33,189 nt of DNA from Candidatus Coatesiibacteriota bacterium. GTDB taxonomy: Bacteria; RBG-13-66-14; B26-G2; WVWN01; G020348885. The DNA is taken from NCBI GenBank assembly GCA_020348885.1, contig CP070755.1:1498907-1532095 (forward strand). The letters are read 5' to 3'. Below are positions 7,907 through 16,269 of the stretch, piece by piece. A program made the translations under genes and the position numbers. A model generated the notes under the pieces. It saw nothing but the letters and a program-made list of their open reading frames with translations. It had not been told where the DNA came from and ran no database searches. Position 1 is the stretch's first letter, and each line of letters starts with the position of its first letter.

Positions 7907-9151
7907 GTGGAAGACTCGTCGTCGCTTTTTTATTTCATCGGCGTTTGCGTAGGTTACGTCGTTTTTATCACGTTTCGTCTTTCAGCCTTATACTATATGA
8001 CGAGAGGGGAGGTGACGAAAGATCTCGGCGACAGGAACTCGGCGGCCGAAATTTTAATTCCCGATAGGGTATTGAACGGCTTGTTCTTGGTCGAAGTGGT
8101 CTTAATCTTGCTTGCCGCGGATGGGTTCCGTAGAGTGATAGGGCAACTGGCGCTCGTGGTACCGGAGGCCGTAAGTTTCGTCGTTTTCGCCGTCGTAGCC
8201 TTCGGGCTTCGCGGCGGCGCCAGGATGCTACTTCCCCGATCTGCCGCTTACTTCTTGGGAGCCTTCACCGCGCCGGTCGTAAAGCTTTTGGGTTATATAA
8301 TAACGCCATTCGTTTGGACGTTCGCAAAACTAACGAACCTGGTGGGGCTGTTGTTAAGGGCCGGGCGGCGCGCGGAGGCCGTCGCGCCCGACGCCGAGTT
8401 CTTTGAATTATACGCGGCCGAAACCGGCGCCGAGTTGGAAGAAGAAGAGAAGGAAATGATCGAGGCGATAATCAGCATCCGCGCTACCCGGGCCAGGGAA
8501 GTAATGGTACCGCGGGTTGACATCGTCGCGGTCCCGGAAACGGCAACCGTTAACGAGATTAAAGCCCTAGTCGTAAAGCACGGCTATTCGCGCCTGCCCG
8601 TTTTCCGCGAGAACGTCGACGACGTAATCGGAATTCTCCACGCGAAAGACCTCTTTGTCGTCGAAGGAACCGGGGTAGACGTAATTTCGTTGCTGCGGAA
8701 ACCGTACTACGTGCCGGATTCCAAGAAAGTAAACGAGATACTGACCGAACTTCAGGAACATAAGACGCAGATGGCGATAGTCGTCGACGAGTACGGCGGG
8801 ACTGCCGGGGTTATTACTCTCGAGGACGTAATAGAAGAAATCGTGGGCGAGATACATGACGAGTACGACGCCGAGGAGTTCACGTTCGAAAAATCCGCGG
8901 ACGGAAGCTACAGGGTGAACGCGAAGATGGACCTAGAGGAATTATCGGAGGAGTTGGGGATAGAAATCGCCGGCGAGGATTTCGAGACACTGGGCGGCTT
9001 CATCATAGCTCAAGAAGGGCAGGTCCCCGCCGAAGGCGAAGTTCTCGATTACGAGAACTTGGAGATTACGGTACTCGAAAGCGACGAGCGCCGCGTTTCG
9101 TCCGTCAGAATCAAGGTTAAACCGCCTACCGAGGAAGCGGCCGGGGAATAA
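7907..9151 (+). CDS. corC: CNNM/CorC-family membrane protein with CBS pair
   Basis: Hemolysin-C/CorC (CNNM) family membrane protein, associated with Mg2+/Co2+ export or tolerance. Of 414 residues, about 1-140 are hydrophobic membrane helices. An acidic linker EEEEKEMIEAI follows (around 180), then two CBS domains (VMVPRVDIVAV and the following segment; then TQMAIVVDEYGGTAGVITLEDVIEEIVGEI), then a CorC_HlyC domain (about 325-405). It starts with GTG behind a good ribosome site, 23 bases after the dgkA fusion. CBS pairs commonly bind adenine nucleotides. Its position at the end of a c-di-AMP operon invites the idea that nucleotide levels tune ion transport, but this is inference. Unlike E. coli CorC, it carries its own membrane region. 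Confidence 0.88.
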   Translation: MEDSSSLFYFIGVCVGYVVFITFRLSALYYMTRGEVTKDLGDRNSAAEILIPDRVLNGLFLVEVVLILLAADGFRRVIGQLALVVPEAVSFVVFAVVAFGLRGGARMLLPRSAAYFLGAFTAPVVKLLGYIITPFVWTFAKLTNLVGLLLRAGRRAEAVAPDAEFFELYAAETGAELEEEEKEMIEAIISIRATRAREVMVPRVDIVAVPETATVNEIKALVVKHGYSRLPVFRENVDDVIGILHAKDLFVVEGTGVDVISLLRKPYYVPDSKKVNEILTELQEHKTQMAIVVDEYGGTAGVITLEDVIEEIVGEIHDEYDAEEFTFEKSADGSYRVNAKMDLEELSEELGIEIAGEDFETLGGFIIAQEGQVPAEGEVLDYENLEITVLESDERRVSSVRIKVKPPTEEAAGE

Positions 9152-9162
9152 ACGTACGTTTA
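9149..9162. repeat. Perfect 14-base palindrome at the corC stop codon
   Basis: TAAACGTACGTTTA is a perfect palindrome beginning with the corC stop codon. It has no T-tract, so it is not a convincing intrinsic terminator. It could be a protein site or chance, lying some 60 bases upstream of the next promoter. Confidence 0.35.
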
Positions 9163-9219
9163 GTCTACTTTTACGGGACGTACCAATAAAGTAAAGGCAT
9201 TGTGGCCGGTTGATTTCCC

Positions 9220-9248
9220 TTGACTACTCGAGGGGGCGTAAATATACT
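9220..9248 (+). promoter_or_regulatory. Sigma70-type promoter for the barrel-accA operon
   Basis: TTGACT (9220-9225), a 17-base spacer and TATACT (9243-9248) are each one base from consensus. Transcription would start near 9255, about 22 bases before the ATG at 9277, leaving room for the ribosome site. It also shows that an in-frame TTG at 9220 is promoter DNA, not a start codon. Confidence 0.75.
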
Positions 9249-9276
9249 ACGGAAAAACCACAGAAGCGGGGGAAAG

Positions 9277-10131
9277 ATGAGATTTATCGCCAGTTCGCAA
9301 GGAGTTCGCGTTGTAATATTAATCGTTACAACGTTTTTGTTTATATACGGCCCGACCGCCGTTTCCGCCCAGGAGGATTTCGTACCGGAAGGCGGTACGT
9401 ACGTTATCAAAGAGCCGACGGCGTGGACGCGGCCGAAGGGCGAGGTTACCGTTTCGACGGGTTTTACGCCTTGGGTGATCAGGGGCGAAATCGCGATTCT
9501 TGATTTCGTTTTATTGGGCGTGGCGTACGGCGGGACCGATATCCTCGGCTTCGGCAAACCCGACTTCAATCCCTATCCGGCGTTCCAATTTAAGTTCCGG
9601 ATTACCAACGGTGGACCGATATTGCCCGCCTTTTCAGTCGGTTACGACGATATGGGTCAGGGGCGGTATCTTGACGGCGTAAATCCTTATCTTACAGACA
9701 ACGAGTGGAAGAGGACGGGGCGTCGTGTAGAGTTCGATTATAACCGATACGCAATTAAGGCGAAAGGGTTCTACGTTGTAGCGTCCCAGGAGTACGGACT
9801 TCTCGGCGCGCTCGGTTTTCACTTCGGCGGCAACTACAGTATACGCGAGAGAAACGACGACGATTCTTTGAATTTCTTTATAGGCCTTGAAAAGTCTCTC
9901 GGGCCGTATTTTATGGCGATGGCTACTTACGACGTGGGGTTCAACGACGATAACGATAACGCACTGGGCGAGGGGCGGGGTTTTTTGAGCGCTGGCGTCC
10001 GCTGGGGCGTTTCCGACGATTTCGACCTGGATTTTTACGTTACGAACCTCCTCGACAACCAGGAGAAACGCTTGGGCGACGAGGGTAAGAACAACCGGAT
10101 GTTCTATATTACTTACAGGTGGTTCCTGTAG
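9277..10131 (+). CDS. Exported outer-membrane beta-barrel protein, function unknown
   Basis: The 284-residue product begins with a signal peptide (basic start, hydrophobic core RVVILIVTTFLFI, likely cleavage after VSA at residue 31). The mature part alternates polar and hydrophobic residues, is rich in Gly, Tyr and Phe, and ends YITYRWFL, consistent with a small outer-membrane beta-barrel. A WTRPKGEVTVSTGF-like opening strand and a GVAYGGTDILGFGKPDFNP segment recall a barrel family I associate with FCB-group candidate phyla; this is recalled, not checked. The ATG at 9277 is preceded by GGGGAAAG and lies just downstream of the promoter. No enzymatic motif is visible. It is the first gene of a run with accA, a thioesterase and a second barrel. 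Confidence 0.75.
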   Translation: MRFIASSQGVRVVILIVTTFLFIYGPTAVSAQEDFVPEGGTYVIKEPTAWTRPKGEVTVSTGFTPWVIRGEIAILDFVLLGVAYGGTDILGFGKPDFNPYPAFQFKFRITNGGPILPAFSVGYDDMGQGRYLDGVNPYLTDNEWKRTGRRVEFDYNRYAIKAKGFYVVASQEYGLLGALGFHFGGNYSIRERNDDDSLNFFIGLEKSLGPYFMAMATYDVGFNDDNDNALGEGRGFLSAGVRWGVSDDFDLDFYVTNLLDNQEKRLGDEGKNNRMFYITYRWFL

Positions 10132-10152
10132 CGTCAAGGGGTTAACCGGTTT

Positions 10153-11160
10153 ATGGCTTTCGTGCTTGAATTCGAGAAACCGGTCGTCGAAATCGAGGAG
10201 AAGATAGCCGAGCTTACGTCTCTCGGCGACGGTTCCGAGGCCGGTATCGGCGATGAGATAAAAGCGCTCGAGAGAAAAGCGAAGGAACTCCGGCGCGAGA
10301 TATTCGCGTCGCTCGACCCTTGGCAACGGATCCAGCTCGCCCGGCACCCCGAAAGGCCGTACACGCTCGATTATATAAACAGGCTCATAGAGGGTTGGGT
10401 GGAAGTCCACGGCGACCGGGCGTATGCCGACGACCAGGCGATCGTATGTGGTTTCGGCGAGTTCCGAGGGGTTCCCGTCGCCGTAATGGGGCACCAGAAA
10501 GGCCGAACGGCCGAGGAGAAGGTGAAGCATAACTACGGTTCGCCCCACCCGGAGGGTTATCGTAAAGCGCTACGGGTTATGAAGCTGGCCGACAGGTTCG
10601 GGTTACCGATAATAGCGTTCCTCGATACCGCCGGCGCGTACCCCGGAATCGGTGCTGAGGAACGTGGTCAGGCCGAAGCTATTGCGCGGAACGTGGAAGA
10701 AATGTTCAGTTTGGGCGTTCCGTTTATTGCGGTCGTTATCGGTGAAGGCGGCTCCGGCGGCGCTTTCGGAATAGGCGTCGGGAACAGGCTTCTTATACAG
10801 GAGTACGCTTATTATTCGGTGATTTCGCCGGAGGGCTGCGCGGCTATACTGTGGCGAGACCGGGCGGAAGCCCCGAGGGCGGCCGCCGCCCTGCGGGTAA
10901 CCGCCGATGAGTTGTACGCCCTGAAAATAGCCGACGAGATAGTGCCTGAACCGGAATTCGGCGCGCACCGCGACTACGACGAAGCCGCGAAGTTGGTCGG
11001 CGACGCGGTGGAGCGCCACCTGCGCGAAATAATGGACGTTCCGCCCGACGGGCTGATCCGCGGGCGCCGCGAAAAGTTCCTGGCGATGGGCGAATACGTC
11101 GAAGGCGGGACCGTTAAAGGAGGACGCTTTGGCGACGGGCGGCCGCTCGAAACGTCCTGA
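10153..11160 (+). CDS. accA: Acetyl-CoA carboxylase carboxyltransferase subunit alpha
   Basis: Alpha subunit of the carboxyltransferase that transfers CO2 from biotin to acetyl-CoA, giving malonyl-CoA for fatty-acid synthesis. The 335 residues open with a coiled-coil-like region (EIEEKIAELTSL to LERKAKELRREIF). The crotonase-like carboxyltransferase domain follows with landmarks VEVHGDRAYADDQAIV, FLDTAGAYPGIGAEERGQ and the oxyanion-type glycine run IGEGGSGGAFGIGVGN, then YYSVISPEGCAAILW. The beta subunit AccD, needed for activity, is not in the window. The gene starts 21 bases after the barrel gene and probably shares its promoter. Its last bases contain the ribosome site and start codon of the next gene. 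Confidence 0.95.
   Translation: MAFVLEFEKPVVEIEEKIAELTSLGDGSEAGIGDEIKALERKAKELRREIFASLDPWQRIQLARHPERPYTLDYINRLIEGWVEVHGDRAYADDQAIVCGFGEFRGVPVAVMGHQKGRTAEEKVKHNYGSPHPEGYRKALRVMKLADRFGLPIIAFLDTAGAYPGIGAEERGQAEAIARNVEEMFSLGVPFIAVVIGEGGSGGAFGIGVGNRLLIQEYAYYSVISPEGCAAILWRDRAEAPRAAAALRVTADELYALKIADEIVPEPEFGAHRDYDEAAKLVGDAVERHLREIMDVPPDGLIRGRREKFLAMGEYVEGGTVKGGRFGDGRPLETS
11116..11123 (+). promoter_or_regulatory. Strong ribosome binding site inside the accA 3' end
   Basis: AAAGGAGG, complementary to the 16S rRNA 3' end, lies five bases before the TTG at 11129. It decides the start of the thioesterase gene, which therefore overlaps accA by 32 bases. Confidence 0.65.
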
Positions 11161-11563
11161 GCCGGCGGTCGGTTCCTGTTCCGTAAATATCCGGGTTCGC
11201 TACGCCGAAACCGATCAGATGGGCGTAGTTTACAACGGCGAATACTTCACGTACTTCGAGGTCGGTAGGGTGGAGTTGCTGCGAGCCGCCGGGATTTCGT
11301 ACAGGGGCGTGGAAGAAGAAGGGCTGAAACTCGTCGTGGCCGAAGCGACCTGCCGGTATCGAAAACCAGCCCATTTCGACGATTTGATAACCGTCAAGAC
11401 CACTCTGGAAGAAGTCGGACGTACGAAGGTCGCGTTTTCGTACGAGGTTTCGCGCGACGGCGAACTTCTTGCCGAAGGCGGTACCGTCCACGTAGCGGTT
11501 AACGAAGAAGGTAACCCGGTACGCATTAAAGGCAAGCTCGCCGGGGCTTTGGGTTTGGTTTGA
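11129..11563 (+). CDS. YbgC-like hotdog-fold acyl-CoA thioesterase
   Basis: A 144-residue hotdog (4HBT) thioesterase expected to hydrolyse acyl-CoA esters. The family motif RYAETDQMGVVYNGEYFTYFEVGR (from Arg24) holds the catalytic-type Asp29 and the GVVY turn, closely matching YbgC and related 4-hydroxybenzoyl-CoA thioesterases. VRYAETDQ-to-LLRAAG and later AEATCRYRKPAHFDDLITV fit the same fold. The TTG start is supported by the strong ribosome site upstream. YbgC in E. coli sits with tol-pal; here it follows accA, which ties it to acyl-CoA or malonyl-CoA metabolism. The substrate cannot be told from sequence. Confidence 0.88.
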   Translation: MATGGRSKRPEPAVGSCSVNIRVRYAETDQMGVVYNGEYFTYFEVGRVELLRAAGISYRGVEEEGLKLVVAEATCRYRKPAHFDDLITVKTTLEEVGRTKVAFSYEVSRDGELLAEGGTVHVAVNEEGNPVRIKGKLAGALGLV

Positions 11564-11595
11564 TGGAACTTCGCCGGCGGCGTTAGGGGCGACTG

Positions 11596-12522
11596 ATGAA
11601 AAGCGTTATATACCAATTGGTGTTTTTAATTCTATTGACCGCTTCGGTTTGGGCCGCGCGAACGGGAGGCGACGCCGGCGCGTTCGCGGATATGGGCGCG
11701 GGCGGCCGGGCGATCGCCCTCGAAGGAGCTTTCGTGTCGGTCGCCGACGACGCCTGGACGATATTCTACAATCCGGGCGGGGCGGATCAGGTCCCGGGTA
11801 CACAGGTACAATTTATGTATTACCGTCCATTCTCGGAAGTGGACGGGATTAATTACGCCGGGCTGGCCGTGACGAAGAGCTTTAGCGGCGCCGGGTTCGC
11901 CCTGGGTACGGTCGGGTTGGGCGTGCAGTACTTCAAAGCGTCGGGAATAGAAGAGACCGGCGACGCGGGATTGACCGGCAATACGTTTTCGGACTACGAG
12001 ATGGCGCTCCGTTTCGGCTGGTCAAAGGGCTTCGGCGGAAGCCTCGCTATGGGGCGCCCGCCGACCTACTACTTCGGTTTATCGGCGAAAGTCATTTCGA
12101 CCAAGGTTTACGAGTATTCCGACGGCGGTTTCGGATTGGACGTTGGGTTTCTGCTTAAACCGTTTAATTCGGCGAAGATAGGCTTCGCTTTAGAAAACAT
12201 CGTTTCCCCTCAAATCACGTTAATCGAACACGGTGACAATTATCCCGTTCGGTGCCGGGCCGGCTTTGCATACGACGTCGGCGGATACGGTTTCGCGACG
12301 GTAGAAACCCGTGTGGATGACGACGGCGATTACGAAGTAGCCGTGGGCGGCGAAGCGCGTCCCGTAAAAATGTTCGCGTTACGCGGCGGTTACGAGGCCG
12401 TCTATAAAACCTGGGCCGCCGGTTTAGGCGTAAACGTAAGTCCAATACTCGCCGATTTTGCGTACCGTCCGCACGGAGAGCTGGGCGACTCGTATATCGT
12501 AACGGTAGGACTTAACTTCTAG
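11596..12522 (+). CDS. PorV/PorQ-like outer-membrane protein
   Basis: Exported 308-residue protein with a signal peptide (hydrophobic YQLVFLILLTASV, cleavage likely after VWA at residue 20). The mature start GGDAGAFADMGAGGRAIALEGAFVSVADDAWTIFYNPGG is characteristic of the PorV/PorQ (FadL-superfamily-like) barrels of the FCB group. In Bacteroidota such proteins serve type IX secretion, but in other lineages they occur without it, and no other secretion gene is visible here. The remainder is a run of amphipathic beta strands ending in SYIVTVGLNF, with a C-terminal phenylalanine typical of BAM substrates. It is the last gene before a strong terminator. Confidence 0.82.
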   Translation: MKSVIYQLVFLILLTASVWAARTGGDAGAFADMGAGGRAIALEGAFVSVADDAWTIFYNPGGADQVPGTQVQFMYYRPFSEVDGINYAGLAVTKSFSGAGFALGTVGLGVQYFKASGIEETGDAGLTGNTFSDYEMALRFGWSKGFGGSLAMGRPPTYYFGLSAKVISTKVYEYSDGGFGLDVGFLLKPFNSAKIGFALENIVSPQITLIEHGDNYPVRCRAGFAYDVGGYGFATVETRVDDDGDYEVAVGGEARPVKMFALRGGYEAVYKTWAAGLGVNVSPILADFAYRPHGELGDSYIVTVGLNF

Positions 12523-12541
12523 ACTCGCGCTAATTAACGTA

Positions 12542-12566
12542 ACGGCCCCGTCCGGGGCCGTTTTTG
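12542..12566 (+). terminator. Intrinsic terminator after the PorV-like gene
   Basis: Eight-base-pair GC-rich stem (ACGGCCCC / GGGGCCGT, loop GTCC) followed by TTTTTG. It ends the operon that starts at 9220. Confidence 0.88.
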
Positions 12567-12567
12567 T

Positions 12568-12596
12568 TTGGGCGCACTGAACCGGAGTGATATAAT
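12568..12596 (+). promoter_or_regulatory. Promoter with perfect -10 box next to a start codon
   Basis: TTGGGC (12568-12573, weak -35), a 17-base spacer and a perfect TATAAT (12591-12596). Only eight bases separate the -10 box from the ATG at 12605, so transcription should begin at or within two bases of the start codon and give a leaderless mRNA. Confidence 0.6.
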
Positions 12597-12604
12597 AACC
12601 GCCG

Positions 12605-13660
12605 ATGCCCGAAGGCCGGAAAACCCGCGTAGCGATCGTAGCTCAGTTCCCGCCGCCGCCGGCGGGGATGAGTCTGCAGGCCGAGTACTTGGCCCAGCGC
12701 CTTGAAGCCGACGGCGCAGAGGTCGTTCGGGTTGATACGATGCCCTGGGGGCGCCGACGCCCCCGGTCGTTGAGGTTTTTACGCTTCATAAAGAGCCTGG
12801 GCTTATTGAAAGGAAACGACGTCGCTTTAGTAATTACCGGCGCTTACGCAGGTTTTTTCACCTTTAACCTTTTTACTTTCATCGCCGCGCAACTATACGG
12901 AGTGCCTACGGTCGCTTTAATGAAGTCGGGGCTGTTCGAGGGCTTCGCGGAAAAGTTTAGCTCGGTCGTCCGTCTCTTTATGAAACTCCCGGCTGGCGTT
13001 TGGGTTACCGGAGAGTATTTAAAATCGGTTTTGGCCAAGGTCGGGTTAGAAAGCGAGGTTGTCCCGGATCTGATTGACCCCGGCCCGCTACCGAAGCGAG
13101 AGTACGAACCCGAAAGCCCGCCGGTATTCTTGTTACCCCGACACCTATTCGCGATATACAGGGTGGATCATGCGATACGAGCTTTCGCGGAGATCCAGAA
13201 GATTTATCCCGAGGCGGAGCTACATATCGCGGGCGACGGCGAGGAAAGAAAGAGGTTGGAGGATTTAGCCGCGAAAATAACCGACGGTAACGTTTTCTTT
13301 CACGGATGGATTAGTCGCAAACCGTTAAACGAACTTTACAAAAAGGCCACGTTATTACTCAATACGAATTTAGTGGATAACTATCCTAACGCGATATTGG
13401 AAGCGATGATAATAGGCGTGCCGGTAGTCTCGTACAACGTAGGCGGCGTTCCGTATCTAATCGAAGACAAGGTGAACGGCTTTTTGGTACCTTCAGGGGA
13501 CTTAGAACGTTTGGCGGATACGATAACGTACTGCGTCGAAAACCCCGACGTTTGTAAAAGTATCGTCGCATCCGCGAGAAAAAAAGTGGAGGAACTGTAT
13601 TGGCCCGTGGGTCGACCGGGTCTGTTGGACCTTTTGTCGCCCTATATGCGTAGCATCTAG
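12605..13660 (+). CDS. GT4-family glycosyltransferase
   Basis: A 351-residue retaining GT-B glycosyltransferase (GT4, Glycos_transf_1). The N-terminal half has the expected RVAIVAQFPPPPAGM opening strand and glycine-containing turn. The C-terminal nucleotide-sugar domain shows LHIAGDGEERKRLE, VFFHGWIS and the acidic motif DNYPNAILEAMIIGVPVVSYNVGGVPYLI, with the EX7E-type glutamates that hold the donor. It is a single transcription unit: a terminator lies just upstream, its own promoter abuts the start codon, and the convergent gene ends 17 bases after it. No ribosome site precedes the ATG, which fits a leaderless message. Donor and acceptor sugars are unknown; an envelope glycan role is likely. 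Confidence 0.85.
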   Translation: MPEGRKTRVAIVAQFPPPPAGMSLQAEYLAQRLEADGAEVVRVDTMPWGRRRPRSLRFLRFIKSLGLLKGNDVALVITGAYAGFFTFNLFTFIAAQLYGVPTVALMKSGLFEGFAEKFSSVVRLFMKLPAGVWVTGEYLKSVLAKVGLESEVVPDLIDPGPLPKREYEPESPPVFLLPRHLFAIYRVDHAIRAFAEIQKIYPEAELHIAGDGEERKRLEDLAAKITDGNVFFHGWISRKPLNELYKKATLLLNTNLVDNYPNAILEAMIIGVPVVSYNVGGVPYLIEDKVNGFLVPSGDLERLADTITYCVENPDVCKSIVASARKKVEELYWPVGRPGLLDLLSPYMRSI

Positions 13661-13677
13661 AACGAAACTGAAGAGGA

Positions 13678-16245
13678 TTATAACTGTTTTTCCAACGATT
13701 CGATGTTGGCTTTAGCCGCTGCGCTATCGGGCGTATACGTTAATACTTCTTCGAAGGCTTCTATGGCCCCGTCCGTATTTCTCGCATTCGCAAGTTCAAG
13801 GCCCCGCTCGAACGCGATATCCGCGTTCAATTCCGCAATGTCGTCGTTCGGCCAACCGTTTTCGAGGGTGTATTCCCACGCGCCGCGAGCTATGCGCCCC
13901 GCTTTACCAAGGTCACCTACCCGGTAATATAGTTTCGCCTCCATTATGTCGGCCACCACGCCCCGTTCGGTCCCGGGTTCTCCGCCGTGGAGTTCGAGCA
14001 GCCGCGTTAGGATTTTGCTCTCCTCCGGTGAATATAACGCCCGGGGCGCCGAGTACTCCAAAGACAGCCGGTCGTCGGTGTTCAGGCCGGCCCACGTCGC
14101 CGCGCCCAACAACTCTTCGTCGCCCGCTACGTAGTAAGGTGAGCCGGTTATAGACGCGGCGAGTTCCCGTTCGCTTCCGAGAAGAACCGTGTCGCGGCCG
14201 GTGTAGACCAGCCCGACGTGACGGAACGCCGCCGCGAAAGTATTAACTATCATGAAATAGTCGCGAATCGAAAGTTGGTACAAGGGAAGCCACTGGGCCA
14301 TCACGCCGCCGCTGTTTAGTATCCGGCTGCAATTTTCGAAGTGTTCGACCGAGAACAAACCCGAGCTTCCTTTGGTCCACGGGTGTATCGGGTCCGACGT
14401 GATTACGTCGAAACGTTCCTCGGTACAAAGCGCGTACGTCCGCCCGTCTTCGCGAATGAGTTCGACTCGCGGGTCGGCGAGGGGCGAACCGTTGTATTCG
14501 GCGAAGTGCCCTGCGGCCCGGGCTACCGCCGGGTTGATTTCGACGCAGACGACTCCGTCCACCGACGGATTACTTATAGCCGACCCCAGCGTTATTCCGG
14601 TCCCGAGGCCGACGACCAGAACGGACCGGGGGGCGCCGTGGGCCGTAACCGGCAGCGCGCCGAGTTCACGTTCTACGCGCAGATCGTCGTAGTTAGTACT
14701 GGCGACCGACTTCCCGTTGACCTTCAGCGTCAATATCGGGCCGTACTTTATTACCGCCACGGTACCGTCAACGCCGTCTTCGTAGAAGACGGTCTCTTCG
14801 CCCTCGGCGCTCTCTAAATCTACTACGCCGTTTTCGGTCAGGTAGTACCTGGGGCTAATACCGACGCCTAGATTTAAAAGCTTGTAAGAAGGCCCGGGGA
14901 CTAGAATCGCTGTTACGCCGAGCGCGGCTGCCGCGACCACCCACGCGATAACTCTTTTACGGCTTGCTAATACGATAACGCCCGCCGCCGCGGCGCCGAT
15001 GGCCAATAAACGCAACCCGCCGACGGCTCCCAACGCCGGTAGCAACAGAAACGTCCCGCCTAAGCTGCCGACTATCGCGCCGGACGTATTAGCGGCGTAT
15101 ACGGCGCCTACCCTGGAACCGACGGAACCGCCGGACCACCGCGCGACCAGGGCCGGTAAAACCATACCGACGGCCGCGGATGGTAGGAATAAAACTAAGG
15201 TCGCCGTTACGACGGTCATTACCTGGGCGACCGCGAACCCGGCGCCGAACTTCGCGAATGCGGAGAGGAAGAGATAGGGCGAGAAACGTAACGCTATTAT
15301 GCTCGCGGAGAACCCCAACGACCCGAGGGCGAGTAAAATTATAAGCGGCGTCTCGCTCGAAGCGACGCGCCGGGGGAGTGCCCTGTGTACGAAACTCGCG
15401 ACGGCGATGGCGACGAGTATAACCGCCAACAGGGCCGAAAACGCGTAAACCGCCGAACCGACAATCATACTCATTGACCGAACCCATAGAACCTGCGCGG
15501 CCAGGCCCAACGCGCCGGCGATAAAAGCGAGCGTAATTATCGCCCAGGGCCGCGCGGGCCGCGGGACGATCACATCTTCCGGTTTAGCGACGGGCACGTA
15601 CTTGGGTAATCGCCGGGCTAACAGAAAAGCGGCGACCCCTACCGCGACGTTTAGCGCCGCCACCGCGAAGAGCGACGCACGGGCCCCCGTCGCCCAGAGG
15701 AGCCAGTAACCGGCCAGGAGCACGCCGGCGACGGCGCCTGCCGTGTTTAGCCCGTACGCCAGAGCGAAGCCGTGTCCGGTTTCGGTCTTTATCGAATTCA
15801 ACGCCGCGACTACTGCCGGCAAAGTTGCGCCCATCGCGATGGTTGGCGGTAGTAGGGCCAACGATGAGAACAGGAACCGCGCGGCGTGTAGCTCGGTCGT
15901 CCCCAGGCGGCCATAGACGGTTGCGTACCCGCGGGTGATTAACGAGAGTATTACGGGAAACGCGAACGCGAATAAACCAATAAACGCTTCGCATCCCGCG
16001 TACCAGAGGAGCGGTTCTTTCCATTTATCGACGGCGCGGCCTCCGAAGTAACTGCCCAGCGCCAGGCCGCCCATAAAGGACGCGAGCACCGCCGCAACTG
16101 CAGGCGCCGTCGAACCGAGCGTTATCGACAGCATCCGCATCCAGATTACTTCGTAAACGAGACCGGCGGCGCCCGAAGCGAAGAACAAAATGTAAACTAC
16201 GACGCGGTAATATAGGTATTTATTGTTATTGTTGTCTGGTATCAT
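13678..16245 (-). CDS. Fused membrane transporter-like/spermidine-synthase-like protein with TPR tail
   Basis: An 855-residue, three-part protein. Residues about 12-450 are a polytopic membrane region of the fused MFS/spermidine synthase type (opening ASGAAGLVYEVIWMRML). Residues about 480-700 are a class I SAM-fold domain with VVGLGTG (544-550), acidic Glu569 and Asp600 in nucleotide-binding positions, and SDPIHPW (617-623), retaining the Asp618 of aminopropyltransferases. The last ~60 residues (RGLELANARNTDGAIEAFEEVLTYTPDSAAAKANIESLEKQL) look like a TPR unit. Such fusions are widespread but have no established reaction; aminopropyl or methyl transfer at the membrane are both possible. No SAM decarboxylase is nearby. 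The start CAT (minus ATG) is at 16243-16245, about 24 bases after a TATAAT on the minus strand. Confidence 0.85.
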   Translation of the reverse strand: MIPDNNNNKYLYYRVVVYILFFASGAAGLVYEVIWMRMLSITLGSTAPAVAAVLASFMGGLALGSYFGGRAVDKWKEPLLWYAGCEAFIGLFAFAFPVILSLITRGYATVYGRLGTTELHAARFLFSSLALLPPTIAMGATLPAVVAALNSIKTETGHGFALAYGLNTAGAVAGVLLAGYWLLWATGARASLFAVAALNVAVGVAAFLLARRLPKYVPVAKPEDVIVPRPARPWAIITLAFIAGALGLAAQVLWVRSMSMIVGSAVYAFSALLAVILVAIAVASFVHRALPRRVASSETPLIILLALGSLGFSASIIALRFSPYLFLSAFAKFGAGFAVAQVMTVVTATLVLFLPSAAVGMVLPALVARWSGGSVGSRVGAVYAANTSGAIVGSLGGTFLLLPALGAVGGLRLLAIGAAAAGVIVLASRKRVIAWVVAAAALGVTAILVPGPSYKLLNLGVGISPRYYLTENGVVDLESAEGEETVFYEDGVDGTVAVIKYGPILTLKVNGKSVASTNYDDLRVERELGALPVTAHGAPRSVLVVGLGTGITLGSAISNPSVDGVVCVEINPAVARAAGHFAEYNGSPLADPRVELIREDGRTYALCTEERFDVITSDPIHPWTKGSSGLFSVEHFENCSRILNSGGVMAQWLPLYQLSIRDYFMIVNTFAAAFRHVGLVYTGRDTVLLGSERELAASITGSPYYVAGDEELLGAATWAGLNTDDRLSLEYSAPRALYSPEESKILTRLLELHGGEPGTERGVVADIMEAKLYYRVGDLGKAGRIARGAWEYTLENGWPNDDIAELNADIAFERGLELANARNTDGAIEAFEEVLTYTPDSAAAKANIESLEKQL

Positions 16246-16269
16246 TGATGGCGTCTGCGATACGCTCTG

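Noticed and set aside
9220-9276. TTG at 9220 as start of the barrel gene
   Set aside because: These bases form the -35 box and the rest of the promoter; the ATG at 9277 gives a proper signal peptide.
9634-10548. Minus-strand open frame of 304 codons across the barrel gene and accA
   Set aside because: It spans two genuine plus-strand genes and the gap between them, with no recognisable domain or ribosome site.
14341-14817. Plus-strand 158-codon frame opposite the synthase fusion
   Set aside because: Antisense to the conserved SAM-fold domain, with no start signal or recognisable fold.
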